Source of the DNA: Agrobacterium tumefaciens
Lineage (GTDB): Bacteria; Pseudomonadota; Alphaproteobacteria; Rhizobiales; Rhizobiaceae
Assembly: GCF_009649785.1 (NCBI RefSeq)
Contig: NZ_WJOK01000023.1
Span: 25,021-89,020, forward strand
Reading direction: 5' to 3'
DNA: 64,000 nucleotides
This document shows, one piece after another, positions 1 to 8,171 of this stretch (position 1 is its first letter; each line of letters opens with the position of its first letter). The notes below the pieces were generated by a model. It made no database searches. It saw only the letters and a list, made by a program, of their open reading frames with translations, and was not told the DNA's origin. The position numbers were made by a program, and so were the translations under genes.

Positions 1-423
1 GCCGTTGGAGCCGCTGCCGGAGCCGGTGCGGTGAAGCTGACACGCCCGACACCCGAGATGGCGCCGATGACACCCGTTGCCATTTCCACCGTCAAGGAAG
101 GAAATCTCGTGACCCTGAAGGGCAAGGTCGCCGAGATTTTCGGCAACAAGTTCATCGTTCAGGATGATAGCGGCCGCGCACTCATCGATACCGGCCCCGA
201 GGGCGATAATGGGAAGGTCGTGACTGTCGATGAAGCGGTCAGCGTTCAGGGCCGTTTCGACAGGGGTGTCCTGCGGGCAAGCTATGTCGTCCGTCAGGAT
301 GGCACTATCGAGGCACTTGGACCGGCAGGCCGTCCGCCGCATCATGGTCCTAAAGAGGATATGATGCGCGGGCCAAAAGGCGACGGCCCGATGGGCGAGA
401 TGATGCCTCACCCCAAACCCTGA
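1..423 (+). CDS. OB-fold periplasmic protein, 5' end missing
   Basis: The reading frame is open from base 1 and begins with an Ala/Gly-rich stretch that looks like the end of a signal peptide, so the true start lies upstream of the window. The middle part, with GKVAEIFGNKFIVQD and a following Asp/Gly-rich strand pattern, resembles the small bacterial OB-fold of the YgiW/YdeI stress-tolerance type. The C-terminal 30 residues are rich in Met, His, Gly and Pro (for example PPHHGP and MGEMMPH), which could bind metal. The ligand is unknown. An intrinsic terminator follows directly, so this is the last gene of its transcription unit. Confidence 0.7.
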   Translation, partial: AVGAAAGAGAVKLTRPTPEMAPMTPVAISTVKEGNLVTLKGKVAEIFGNKFIVQDDSGRALIDTGPEGDNGKVVTVDEAVSVQGRFDRGVLRASYVVRQDGTIEALGPAGRPPHHGPKEDMMRGPKGDGPMGEMMPHPKP

Positions 424-447
424 TATTGGGGCCTGATCTGCGCCAGA

Positions 448-500
448 CGGCGCGGGCTCGAAGACGATAACCGTCCCGAGCCCGCGCCGCCGGTTTTTTT
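448..500 (+). terminator. Rho-independent terminator after the OB-fold gene
   Basis: A perfect 13-bp stem (448-460 pairing with 477-489, arms CGGCGCGGGCTCG and its complement) has a 16-base loop and is followed by seven T residues at 494-500. It sits 24 bases after the stop codon at 423. On the other strand no T tract follows, so it mainly ends plus-strand transcription. Confidence 0.85.
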
Positions 501-505
501 AAGGT

Positions 506-1012
506 TTAGCCCGCACGCTTCAACTGCAGACGCGAGACACCCGCAGCGATGTTAACGCCGGTGCCGACTTCGGCGCTGAGCGGCTGAAGCGCGAAGTTCT
601 TGGCATTGCCGCCGATCAGTGCATTGGCGCCCAAGCCCACGCCGACCGATGCGGCAGCGGAGGCACCAACATAGTTGCCGCTCAACGCACCGTCACCCAC
701 GCGGCTGGCTGCGGTGTTCAGCACGATCCAGCTCATATAGGTCTTGCCGGTTACGCCGATGTCGAGACCGAGCTTGCCGATCGTGCCGGTATAACGCTCG
801 GTCTTGCCGGAGCGCTGGCGAAACTCGCAGGCCACGCTCTTGCTGGAGCCGACCACAAGGCCGACGCCGCCGGCAATTTCGCACGACAGGGTGCCGACGC
901 GTTCCTTCTGCGCGGTTTCCATGGGGCGCTTTGCATTGTGCTTCGTTTCGGCTGAAGCAATCGGGGCAAGGGCCAGGGTTGCAATCGCGGTTGCGAGAAC
1001 GAATGTCTTCAT
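506..1012 (-). CDS. DUF992 family exported protein
   Basis: This 168-residue protein starts with a clear Sec signal peptide (MKTFVLATAIATLALAPIASA). The mature part, beginning GTLSCEIAGGVGLVVGSSKS, is glycine and alanine rich and has the pattern of DUF992, a family common in Rhizobiaceae whose function is unknown. Its ATG overlaps the stop of the upstream BON-domain gene by ATGA, and an AGGAG ribosome site lies inside the end of that gene, so translation is probably coupled. It is the last gene of a csbD-BON-DUF992 operon and is likely periplasmic. Confidence 0.88.
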   Translation of the reverse strand: MKTFVLATAIATLALAPIASAETKHNAKRPMETAQKERVGTLSCEIAGGVGLVVGSSKSVACEFRQRSGKTERYTGTIGKLGLDIGVTGKTYMSWIVLNTAASRVGDGALSGNYVGASAAASVGVGLGANALIGGNAKNFALQPLSAEVGTGVNIAAGVSRLQLKRAG

Positions 1013-1332
1013 TGTTTTTCACTCCTGTTGTTATTCGCTAGATGGATGCGCCGGGACGGCGTCTCCAGATAGGTGCAAGGCCGCTGCCGTATCGCCAGGT
1101 CGGCGATGATGGGCCGCGACGCGAAACATTCTGCGATGATGACCGCATGTTCGAAGGCAGAGAGTGTTTCCACCTCTCCGGAGAGCACAATACGGCCCTC
1201 CACGGAGGTGACGGAGATCGAGCTTTTTTCCTGCCCGTCCGCATAGGCGATCACGGCTTGCAACGCGGCGCACAGGCTGATCTCCTGGGGATCGCAGCTT
1301 GACACCTGGTTTGCATCGCACGAGAGCATCAT
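1009..1332 (-). CDS. BON-domain protein
   Basis: The protein has 107 residues. The central region (EKSSISVTSVEGRIVLSGEV followed by helices) fits a BON domain, a fold found in osmotically inducible proteins such as OsmY that is thought to bind phospholipid or ligands. The frame is open further upstream, but I chose the ATG at 1332 because an AGGAGG ribosome site lies seven bases ahead of it, and because the extension would run through csbD in another frame. There is no signal peptide, so a cytoplasmic place is likely. It lies 31 bases after csbD and overlaps the next gene, which indicates one stress-type operon. Confidence 0.8.
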   Translation of the reverse strand: MMLSCDANQVSSCDPQEISLCAALQAVIAYADGQEKSSISVTSVEGRIVLSGEVETLSAFEHAVIIAECFASRPIIADLAIRQRPCTYLETPSRRIHLANNNRSEKQ

Positions 1333-1363
1333 CGTGAAACCTCCTGCCTTGAACATAGATGGT

Positions 1364-1543
1364 TCACTTGAGAACTTTGTTGACGGCGTCCTTTGCCTGT
1401 CCGAGCTTCTCCTGCGCCTGGCCAGCCAGTTTCTCGGCCTTGCCTTCTGCCTGAAGCTTGTCGTTGCCAGTGATCTTGCCGGCTGCTTCCTTGATTGTGC
1501 CCTTGGCTTGACGGGCGATACCTTCGATACGGTTATTGTCCAT
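1364..1543 (-). CDS. CsbD-family small stress protein
   Basis: This 59-residue protein reads MDNNRIEGIARQAKG and continues with the typical CsbD pattern of KITGNDKLQAEGKAEKL and GQAQEKLGQAKDAVNK. CsbD proteins are small, hydrophilic, probably helical proteins induced by general stress; their biochemical role is unknown. An AAGGAG ribosome site lies eight bases before the ATG. An EcfG-like promoter candidate precedes it (1583-1607). It is the first gene of an operon with the BON and DUF992 genes. Confidence 0.92.
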   Translation of the reverse strand: MDNNRIEGIARQAKGTIKEAAGKITGNDKLQAEGKAEKLAGQAQEKLGQAKDAVNKVLK

Positions 1544-1582
1544 GACGAACTCCTTCCATCGTTAGAGGGTGCCGCTGTTGGT

Positions 1583-1607
1583 AACGGCATGATGGTAAGG
1601 TAGTTCG
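1583..1607 (-). promoter_or_regulatory. EcfG-like general stress promoter candidate for csbD
   Basis: Read on the minus strand, CGAAC (1603-1607) is followed by 16 bases and then CGTT (1583-1586). The alphaproteobacterial general stress sigma factor EcfG/RpoE2 recognises GGAAC-N16/17-CGTT, so this differs at one base of the -35 box. The predicted start of transcription would lie about 35 bases before csbD. The match is by eye only. Confidence 0.5.
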
Positions 1608-1683
1608 GGAAAATCACAGTTTGCAGAGCAATAGCTACTAGTTGAACTGGTACAAACTGACCTATTTTCGCGTTCGGCTGCGG

Positions 1684-3162
1684 TTATTTTTCCCTATGGC
1701 CGGTAAAACCGCGCTCGCGTGCCCAGATCACGGCGGCGGTGCGGCGGTTGACGCCGATCTTGCCGTAGAGTGAGGCGATATGGTTGCGGATCGTATGCTT
1801 GGACAGGTTCAGCCTGTCGCTCATTTCCTTGTCGCTGCATCCATCGCAGATCAGTGACAGGATTTGCTCCTCGCGCTCTGTGAGATCCTTGAGGGAGGCT
1901 GAAGACGTTGTGCCGCGGGAGTTCTGACGCAGCCCCGCCAGCCGCTCGACAACCGTCCGGCTGAACCAGGATGTATCGGTCATGACGCTTTCGATCGCTT
2001 CAATCAGTTCGTTCTCGGTTCTACGCCGCTCAGTCACGTCCTGTATCGCCCAGATGACGCAGAGCTGATCGTTGATCTCGGCGCGTTCGGCGGAAACGAT
2101 GCATTCTGCCAAACCGCCACCGGAAAGATTCATGCGCATGTTCTCATCGCGGATGGGAATGTTGTCCTTCAGCCGCCTTTCGAGATCGCGGCGCGCGCCC
2201 GCGTCCTCCCACAGCCGCAATTCGCTGGCCGTCTTGCCCACGACTTCGGCCTCGTTGCGTCCGCACAGGACCAGAAACGCGTCATTGACTTCCATCAGAA
2301 CGAAGTCGTTCAGCCTCGAAATCGCTGCCGGGACAGGCGACAGGCGAAAGGATTTGAAGAAGCGCTCCTCGCTCTGTCGCAGAGCGTTCTGGGCTTTGCG
2401 GCGGCCGTCCAGATCGGCGAAGGTGAACAGCATGCACGGTTCTTCGGCAACGGCGATCGTTTCGCCGGCCACGATGACCAGCCTGTCGCCGCCGGGGATG
2501 GGAATGAGCGCCTCGCGCTGACGGATGAGCCGGCCATCCTCCAGCTTTTTCAGGGCGTCCTCGCCTGTATCGCACTCGGAAAACAGTCCGAGTTCCTCGA
2601 CACTGATGCCGATGATCTCTTCACGGCTGAACCCGGTCATCTCAAGGAAACCCTGATTGACGCGGATGAAACGCTTGTCCTCCAGCCGGCATATCAGTCC
2701 CGGCGCCGGATTTGCATTGAAGGCGCTCTCGAAGCGCGCCTCCGCCTCAAAACGCGGCGTTTCGTCCCGGATGATCAGGACCAGAACATCGGGTTTTGCG
2801 CCAGCATCTTCAAGAACGAGGCCACGCACCGTGTGGACCCAGCACTCCGCTTCATCGCCGCTTGGCGATATCTCTACCGTCACATCTTCGAAGGTCTCGC
2901 CCGCCAGAAGCCGTTCAAGCGGATATTGTCCCTCGTCGAGCAGGTGGTTGTTGCGGTATCGAAGCGTGAAATTTCGCCGATAGGCAGCGGCATCCTCCCC
3001 AAGCTCAGGCATCGCTTCTATACGGTGCATCTGAAGGGCGGCCTTGTTGGCCCAGGCTATCGTTCCGTCGTTTTCGAGCAGGATCAACCCGTCGCTGAGG
3101 CCAGCTATGAGGTTTTGCAACACGAGCCGGTTGATCTTGGGAATGTTTACGCTGTCGTCCAT
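1684..3162 (-). CDS. PAS-domain LuxR-family transcription regulator
   Basis: The 492-residue protein carries about three PAS modules (residues roughly 15-125, 135-255 and 262-380) and ends in a LuxR/GerE helix-turn-helix at about 420-488, seen in LTEREEQILSLICDGCSDKEM and LSKHTIRNHIASLYGKIGV. No receiver or kinase domain and no membrane segment are visible, so it is probably a cytoplasmic one-component sensor that binds a small molecule, cofactor or redox signal through the PAS modules. The ligand is not predictable. A GGGGG ribosome site precedes the ATG. It is divergent from the tctC-like gene and might regulate it. Confidence 0.88.
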   Translation of the reverse strand: MDDSVNIPKINRLVLQNLIAGLSDGLILLENDGTIAWANKAALQMHRIEAMPELGEDAAAYRRNFTLRYRNNHLLDEGQYPLERLLAGETFEDVTVEISPSGDEAECWVHTVRGLVLEDAGAKPDVLVLIIRDETPRFEAEARFESAFNANPAPGLICRLEDKRFIRVNQGFLEMTGFSREEIIGISVEELGLFSECDTGEDALKKLEDGRLIRQREALIPIPGGDRLVIVAGETIAVAEEPCMLFTFADLDGRRKAQNALRQSEERFFKSFRLSPVPAAISRLNDFVLMEVNDAFLVLCGRNEAEVVGKTASELRLWEDAGARRDLERRLKDNIPIRDENMRMNLSGGGLAECIVSAERAEINDQLCVIWAIQDVTERRRTENELIEAIESVMTDTSWFSRTVVERLAGLRQNSRGTTSSASLKDLTEREEQILSLICDGCSDKEMSDRLNLSKHTIRNHIASLYGKIGVNRRTAAVIWARERGFTGHREK

Positions 3163-3338
3163 GTTGCCCCCGGTATTTCAATGCTTTGTGCCCGCTATAA
3201 CGCGCGGTTCCGCCAAGCGTTGCAGGGCAGGCGTGTCGCATGGCCTTCGCGCATGGTTTGCGATGCCGGTTGCTTGCTCTCAGGTCCATTTGAGCTACTA
3301 TGCGCTGATGGCGGGGAGGCCATTCTACAGGAGGGTTC

Positions 3339-4328
3339 ATGAATTACCGGTCTTTGAAACGGCGTATGGTGTTGAAACTTGCGGCTACGGCTGCTTCTTT
3401 TTGCATGATGGGACTGACGGCGAGCGCGCAGGGTTTTCCTGATCGAACGATTACGCTGGTCGTTCCCTTCGCGGCAGGTGGCTCAACCGACGTGGTTGCG
3501 CGCGTCATCGCACAGAAAATGGGTGATGAGCTTGGTCACCAGATCGTCGTTGAAAATGTTGCCGGTGCTGGCGGTAATCTCGGTGCCGACCGTGTCGCAC
3601 GCGCAGAGCCTGACGGTTACACGATCCTCATGGGCACCGTTGCGACCCATGCCTTGAACCCGCTCATTCTCAAGACAAAACCTTACGATCCGCAAAAGGA
3701 TTTTGCCCCGGTCTCGCTTCTGGTCGTGGTTCCCAATGTGCTTGTTGTCAATCCGAAGCTGAACGTCAACAGCGTCGCGGAATTGATCGCGCTTCTGAAA
3801 GCCGAACCCGACAAATATGCCTATGCCTCTTCCGGCAATGGCACGCCGCTGCATCTTTCAGGGGAATTGTTCAAGAGCATGACCGGTGTGAGCATGCAGC
3901 ACGTTCCCTATAAAGGTGCCGGCCCCGCGCTCAACGATCTTCTCGGCAACCAGATTTCGATCATGTTCGACAATCTGCCGTCGTCGTCCGGCCACATCAA
4001 ATCCGGCACATTGCGGGCGCTTGGCGTAACGACTGCCGAGCGGGCGTCATCATTCCCGGATCTGCCGACCATTGCCGAAACCGTACCCGGTTATGAAACC
4101 TACACGTGGAACGCGCTGTTTGCGCCTGCCGGCACACCGGCCGATGTGGTGGACACACTGAATGCGGCGGCCAAGAAAGCGCTTGCCGATCCTGGTGTGG
4201 CGGCCCGCATGGCCGAATTCAGCGCCAAGATCGTCGGTTCTTCGCCCGATGAGCTGAAAAGCCACGTTGCGGCCGAAATCGCCAAATGGGAACCGGTCGT
4301 CAAGAACGCAAACGTCCAGATGGATTGA
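3339..4328 (+). CDS. TctC/Bug-type periplasmic solute-binding protein
   Basis: The 329-residue protein has a signal peptide ending near ASAQG, then FPDRTITLVVPFAAGGSTDVVAR, the hallmark of tripartite tricarboxylate transporter (TctC, or Bug) receptors. The rest keeps the family pattern (VENVAGAGGNLGA, DGYTILMGT, LHLSGELFK, VPYKGAGPALNDLLG). Such proteins bind carboxylates in the periplasm for the TctAB membrane pair. No tctA or tctB gene is nearby, so it is an orphan, either serving a distant transporter or acting as a sensor subunit. The ATG follows an AGGAGG site. The ligand is unknown. Confidence 0.93.
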   Translation: MNYRSLKRRMVLKLAATAASFCMMGLTASAQGFPDRTITLVVPFAAGGSTDVVARVIAQKMGDELGHQIVVENVAGAGGNLGADRVARAEPDGYTILMGTVATHALNPLILKTKPYDPQKDFAPVSLLVVVPNVLVVNPKLNVNSVAELIALLKAEPDKYAYASSGNGTPLHLSGELFKSMTGVSMQHVPYKGAGPALNDLLGNQISIMFDNLPSSSGHIKSGTLRALGVTTAERASSFPDLPTIAETVPGYETYTWNALFAPAGTPADVVDTLNAAAKKALADPGVAARMAEFSAKIVGSSPDELKSHVAAEIAKWEPVVKNANVQMD

Positions 4329-4779
4329 CCAGATATGTTCTCGCCGCGCACCGGAGCCTGGGTGCGGCGGGAAGCGCCACCACGCAAAAAAAAACGTGGC
4401 CGAAGCTTTCATTGGCATCGGCCACGTTCGTTTCCGTCACACCAGCTGATGTGTCGTTTTCGCATCACTTGCCATAAGGTTGCAATTACCCGGTTGGCAA
4501 CGGCGAACAGCTCAGGTACAAATTTCTCACCGCGTCAGATCGAACATAGGGAGGCGTTGCATGACATCATCATTCATCAAGTTCCTCCCGCGTGGAATGA
4601 ACCGACACTAGGTCATTTCCATTCGTGGCCCGCCCCGAGCGCGCCCCACATGCGGTTTTGTTTTCCTTCATAGCCCGATTGATCTGACGGGATCATTTTT
4701 TGTTTTCCGCCCGGGCTGTGCCATCCAACTTCCGTTTTTGAGGACCGGTTGCCGAACGCATGGCGCCGTGCTGGTTAAA
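4329..4779. other. Intergenic region, no confident gene
   Basis: This 450-base stretch holds a strong hairpin (see the terminator at 4386-4428) and otherwise no recognisable gene. On the minus strand a 16-codon frame (4527-4577, MNDDVMQRLPMFDLTR) is preceded by a GGAGG site at good spacing, and that strand would end at the hairpin. This could be a small RNA or micro-ORF unit, but I cannot show it is expressed. Confidence 0.4.
4386..4428 (-). terminator. Strong hairpin with T tract on the minus strand
   Basis: An 11-bp perfect stem (AACGTGGCCGA at 4393-4403 and its complement at 4418-4428) has a run of A on its left side, so read on the minus strand it is a stem followed by about nine U residues, a textbook intrinsic terminator. 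Yet no annotated minus-strand gene lies to its right before the ABC exporter gene. In plus orientation the U tract is weak (CGTTTCC), so it would end tctC transcripts less well. Confidence 0.7.
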
Positions 4780-6570
4780 ATGTCTCGCAAGAAGCTCGAT
4801 TTCCGCGCCGATGCCTATCGCCATGTGCTCGGCTTTGTTTTCCACCATTGGACCCACCGGCGGGCATTGGTGGGCTTTATTGTTGTGCTGGTGATTGCCA
4901 GCACGCTGGCCGAAGTCATGGTGCCGGTTTTCTCCGGCCAGATCGTCGATGCCATTGCCGGGGGCAACGGGGCTGACCGGGCGCTGCGCGCCTTTGTCGT
5001 CGTCGTGGCGCTGGGCTTGACCAGCGTAGTCCTGCGCTGGTTCGTGTTTAACGGCATCATCAGGCTGACGCTGAAAACCATGGCGGATGTGGCGAATAAC
5101 GGTTTCTACCGGGTGCAGCGGTTCTCAACCGACTGGCACGCCAACAGCTTTGCCGGTTCCACGGTTCGCAAGATCACGCGTGGCATGTGGGCGCTTGATT
5201 CACTCAATGACGTGCTTCTTATCGCCCTGTTGCCCTCCATCGTCATGCTGGTGGGCGCCACCGTCGTGCTGGGTAGTTACTGGCCGATCATGGGCTTGAT
5301 CGTGGGCACGGGGTCGCTGATCTATGTCGGCGTCACCGTGTTGCTCTCCATGGGCTTCGTATCGCCGGCGGCAAGACTTGCAAACGCCTGGGATACCAAG
5401 CTTGGTGGCGCGCTGGCAGATGCCGTCAGCTGCAATTCGGTGGTCAAGGCTTTTGGCGCCGAGACCCGCGAAGAGGCGCGGTTGCGCCATGTGCTGGCCA
5501 AATGGGGCAACCGTACGCGAAGGACATGGAAACGCGGCACGCTGAACGGCACGATCCAGGGCTTCATGATGGTGTCCATGCAGGCCGGTATTCTGGGAAC
5601 AGGCCTTGTCATGTGGCAGCAGGGACTGGCGACGCCGGGCGACATCACCTTCGTGCTGGCGATGTTCTTCGTCCTGCAGGGCTATCTGCGTGATGTCGGT
5701 CAACACATCCGTAATCTGCAACGTGCCGTCAACGACATGGAAGAGTTGGTGTTGCTCGACAAGATGCCTTTGGGTGTCGAAGACAGGCCGGATGCCAGGC
5801 CGATCAGGATAGAGAAGGGCGAAATCGTTTTTGACAACGTCACTTTTCAATACGGCGCGCATCCCAGCCCGCTCTATCAGGACTTTTCAGTCACCATCAG
5901 GTCGGGTGAGCGTGTGGGGCTGGTCGGGCATTCGGGGTCGGGAAAGACGACATTCGTCAAGCTTATCCAGCGGCTTTACGACGTGAATTCCGGCTCGATC
6001 CGCATTGACGGCCAGGACATAGCCAAGGCAAAGCAGGCAGACCTGCGCAGCCAGATCGCCATCGTGCAGCAGGAACCCATCCTGTTCCACCGCACGCTGG
6101 CGGAAAACATCGCCTATGGCCGGCCGAGCGCCTCGCGGCGTGAGATCGAGCAGGCGGCGAGGCAGGCAAGCGCCCATGACTTCATCATGTCCCTTCCCAA
6201 GGGCTATGAGACGATGGTGGGTGAGCGCGGCGTTAAATTGTCTGGCGGGGAGCGGCAGCGTGTCGCCATTGCCCGTGCCTTCCTCGCGGATGCACCGGTG
6301 CTGATTCTGGACGAGGCGACATCGAGCCTCGACAGCGAAAGCGAAGTGCAGATCCAGGAGGCCATGGAGCGCCTGATGGATGGCCGCACCACGCTGGTCA
6401 TTGCGCACCGGCTTTCCACCGTGCGGGCGCTTGACCGTCTGCTGGTGTTCGACAAGGGCAAGATTGTCGAAGAGGGCGACCACCAGGCGCTGATCCGTCT
6501 GAACGACGGCATCTATCGCCGGCTGTTCGAGCGGCAGGCGCTGGAACTGACCAAGGGTCTGGTGGCTTAA
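4780..6570 (+). CDS. ABC exporter, fused permease and ATPase
   Basis: This half-transporter of about 596 residues has an N-terminal membrane domain with about six helices and a C-terminal nucleotide-binding domain. Walker A is GHSGSGKTT, the signature is LSGGERQRVAIARAF, Walker B is VLILDEATSSLD and the switch His is in VIAHRLST, so ATP hydrolysis should be intact. The architecture is that of MsbA/LmrA-type exporters, which work as homo- or heterodimers; only one gene is present, so a homodimer is likely. The substrate is unknown. The frame is open to a TTG at 4738. I chose the ATG at 4780, but no clear ribosome site supports any start. A terminator follows directly. Confidence 0.9.
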   Translation: MSRKKLDFRADAYRHVLGFVFHHWTHRRALVGFIVVLVIASTLAEVMVPVFSGQIVDAIAGGNGADRALRAFVVVVALGLTSVVLRWFVFNGIIRLTLKTMADVANNGFYRVQRFSTDWHANSFAGSTVRKITRGMWALDSLNDVLLIALLPSIVMLVGATVVLGSYWPIMGLIVGTGSLIYVGVTVLLSMGFVSPAARLANAWDTKLGGALADAVSCNSVVKAFGAETREEARLRHVLAKWGNRTRRTWKRGTLNGTIQGFMMVSMQAGILGTGLVMWQQGLATPGDITFVLAMFFVLQGYLRDVGQHIRNLQRAVNDMEELVLLDKMPLGVEDRPDARPIRIEKGEIVFDNVTFQYGAHPSPLYQDFSVTIRSGERVGLVGHSGSGKTTFVKLIQRLYDVNSGSIRIDGQDIAKAKQADLRSQIAIVQQEPILFHRTLAENIAYGRPSASRREIEQAARQASAHDFIMSLPKGYETMVGERGVKLSGGERQRVAIARAFLADAPVLILDEATSSLDSESEVQIQEAMERLMDGRTTLVIAHRLSTVRALDRLLVFDKGKIVEEGDHQALIRLNDGIYRRLFERQALELTKGLVA

Positions 6571-6576
6571 AAATGA

Positions 6577-6606
6577 AACGCCGGGGCAATGCTCCGGCGT
6601 TTTCTT
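6577..6606 (+). terminator. Rho-independent terminator of the ABC exporter gene
   Basis: Arms AACGCCGG (6577-6584) and CCGGCGTT (6594-6601) pair, and three more pairs close the loop down to AAT, giving an 11-bp stem. It is followed by TTCTTTT. It begins six bases after the stop codon. Confidence 0.88.
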
Positions 6607-6686
6607 TTACGCGGCCTCCCAACAAATGCTCACGGTCGAACACTTAGCTAATCGACGAAGTTTCCCTTGCGTTAGAGCCGTACTAC

Positions 6687-7043
6687 ATGATAGTTAGCAA
6701 TATGACTAAGCATTCGCCCGAACTATCGCTGATCTTTCAGGCTCTGGCCGATCCGACACGCAGGTCTATTCTAACGAAGCTCGCGCAAGGGCCTGCCCGC
6801 GTCATGGAATTGTCCGCTCCCACGGGGCTGCGCTTGCCGACCGTGATGCGGCATCTGTCGGTACTGGAGGAGGCGGGGCTTATCCGCACCTCAAAGGATG
6901 GGCGGGTGCGCACCTGCGCTATCGTGCCCGAGGCTCTGGAGCCGGTGCGGACATGGCTTGATGAACAGCGGGCCATTTGGGAGAGCCGGCTCGACCGGTT
7001 GGAGGCATTTGCAATGCAGGCTGCGAAGGAGCGCACGGAATGA
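6687..7043 (+). CDS. ArsR-family helix-turn-helix repressor
   Basis: The 118-residue protein begins with the family pattern IFQALADPTRRSILTKLAQGP and has a winged helix with RLPTVMRHLSVLEEAGLI. No metal-binding CxC pair is present at the usual site, so it belongs to the non-metal subgroup that is usually paired with SRPBCC (AHSA1-like) genes. The ATG at 6702 is an alternative start. Its stop overlaps the ATG of the SRPBCC gene (ATGA), so the two are co-translated, and the repressor probably controls this pair. Confidence 0.9.
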   Translation: MIVSNMTKHSPELSLIFQALADPTRRSILTKLAQGPARVMELSAPTGLRLPTVMRHLSVLEEAGLIRTSKDGRVRTCAIVPEALEPVRTWLDEQRAIWESRLDRLEAFAMQAAKERTE

Positions 7044-7963
7044 TGTCGAAACTCAATCAGGACGGCACCCGTGCTGAACCCCATCTTGGCGATGGCCGCT
7101 TTGCAACACTGAGCTTCGAAAGGGTGGTCGCTGTTCCATTGTCGGTCCTCTGGCAAGTGTGGACGTCGCCTGCCGCGCGGGCTGTCTGGGCAGCGCCCAC
7201 GCCCGCCGTGACCGTGGAGTTTCTGGAAGCCGATACCAGAGTTGGCGGACGCGAAGTTTCGCTCTGCAAGGTCGATGGGCAGCCTGATATTCGCTGCGAA
7301 TGCGGGTGGCTGGAATTGCAGCCAGCCTTGCGCAGCGTCAATTACGAGGTGGTGTCGTCCGGCGACGTGACGCAGTCTGCGGCGCTGGTGATCGCTGATT
7401 TTTCGGCGACGGAGCAGGGCAGTCGCGTTGTCGTAACCGTGCAGCTTTCCTCATTGGCTGCGGATATGCAGGCGGGTTACCGGCAGGGCTTCGGTGCCGG
7501 TCTTAACAATCTGACCGAGGTGGCCAGACGAACAATGGTGCTGGAGCGAACGATAAGGGCGCCGCGCAACATCGTCTGGAAGGCCTGGATGAATTCCGAG
7601 ACGCTGCCGCAATGGTGGGGACCGGAAGGGTTTTCGTGTCGCACGAAGAGGATCGATCTGCGAACCGGCGGCGAGTGGGTGTTCGACATGATCGCACCTG
7701 ACGGCACTGTCTTCCCGAACCATCATCGATATATCGAGGTCAGGCCTGAGGAGAGGATCGGCTACACGCTGCTCTGGGGCGAAAACGGGCCGAAACATGC
7801 CGACGCCTGGGCTTCGTTCGAGGATCAGGACGGCGCGACGAAGGTCGTGCTCGGCATGGTGTTCAGCACGGAAGCCGAGTTCCAGGACGCGAAGGGTTTT
7901 GGGGCTATCGAACTGGGTCAGCAGACGCTCGGCAAACTGGAACGCCTTGTTTTCGCATCGTAA
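7040..7963 (+). CDS. Two-domain SRPBCC (AHSA1-like) protein
   Basis: Read from the ATG that overlaps the ArsR stop, this protein has 307 residues and two successive START-like SRPBCC domains. The first lies at about 20-145 (FERVVAVPLSVLWQVWTSP) and the second at about 165-300 (LERTIRAPRNIVWKAWMNSE, then LPQWWGPEGFSC). The second keeps the usual W-WGP motif, while the first is more diverged. SRPBCC domains hold hydrophobic ligands in a deep cavity; the ligand is unknown. Most ArsR-linked partners have one such domain, so this is an internal duplication or fusion. The frame is open further upstream, inside the ArsR gene, and that extension is not credible. Confidence 0.88.
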   Translation: MMSKLNQDGTRAEPHLGDGRFATLSFERVVAVPLSVLWQVWTSPAARAVWAAPTPAVTVEFLEADTRVGGREVSLCKVDGQPDIRCECGWLELQPALRSVNYEVVSSGDVTQSAALVIADFSATEQGSRVVVTVQLSSLAADMQAGYRQGFGAGLNNLTEVARRTMVLERTIRAPRNIVWKAWMNSETLPQWWGPEGFSCRTKRIDLRTGGEWVFDMIAPDGTVFPNHHRYIEVRPEERIGYTLLWGENGPKHADAWASFEDQDGATKVVLGMVFSTEAEFQDAKGFGAIELGQQTLGKLERLVFAS

Positions 7964-8171
7964 TCGCACCGGGAATGAACTTCAACAGGAGCGTGATGCC
8001 CTCTCGGGGTAACTGGATTATCGGCCCCGCGTTCCTGCCGTCACGGTGATTTTCAGATTGCGTTGACGGCAGAAATCATAATTTGCATCACCCGATTTTC
8101 ACCGTTCCGCACACAGCAAAAATTAAGGAGATTGCGACACTGATGTCTCGACTACCTTTTGGAGAGTGATG

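Noticed and set aside
6977..7039. N-terminal extension of the SRPBCC protein
   Set aside because: It lies within the ArsR gene; the ATGA overlap gives a much better start.
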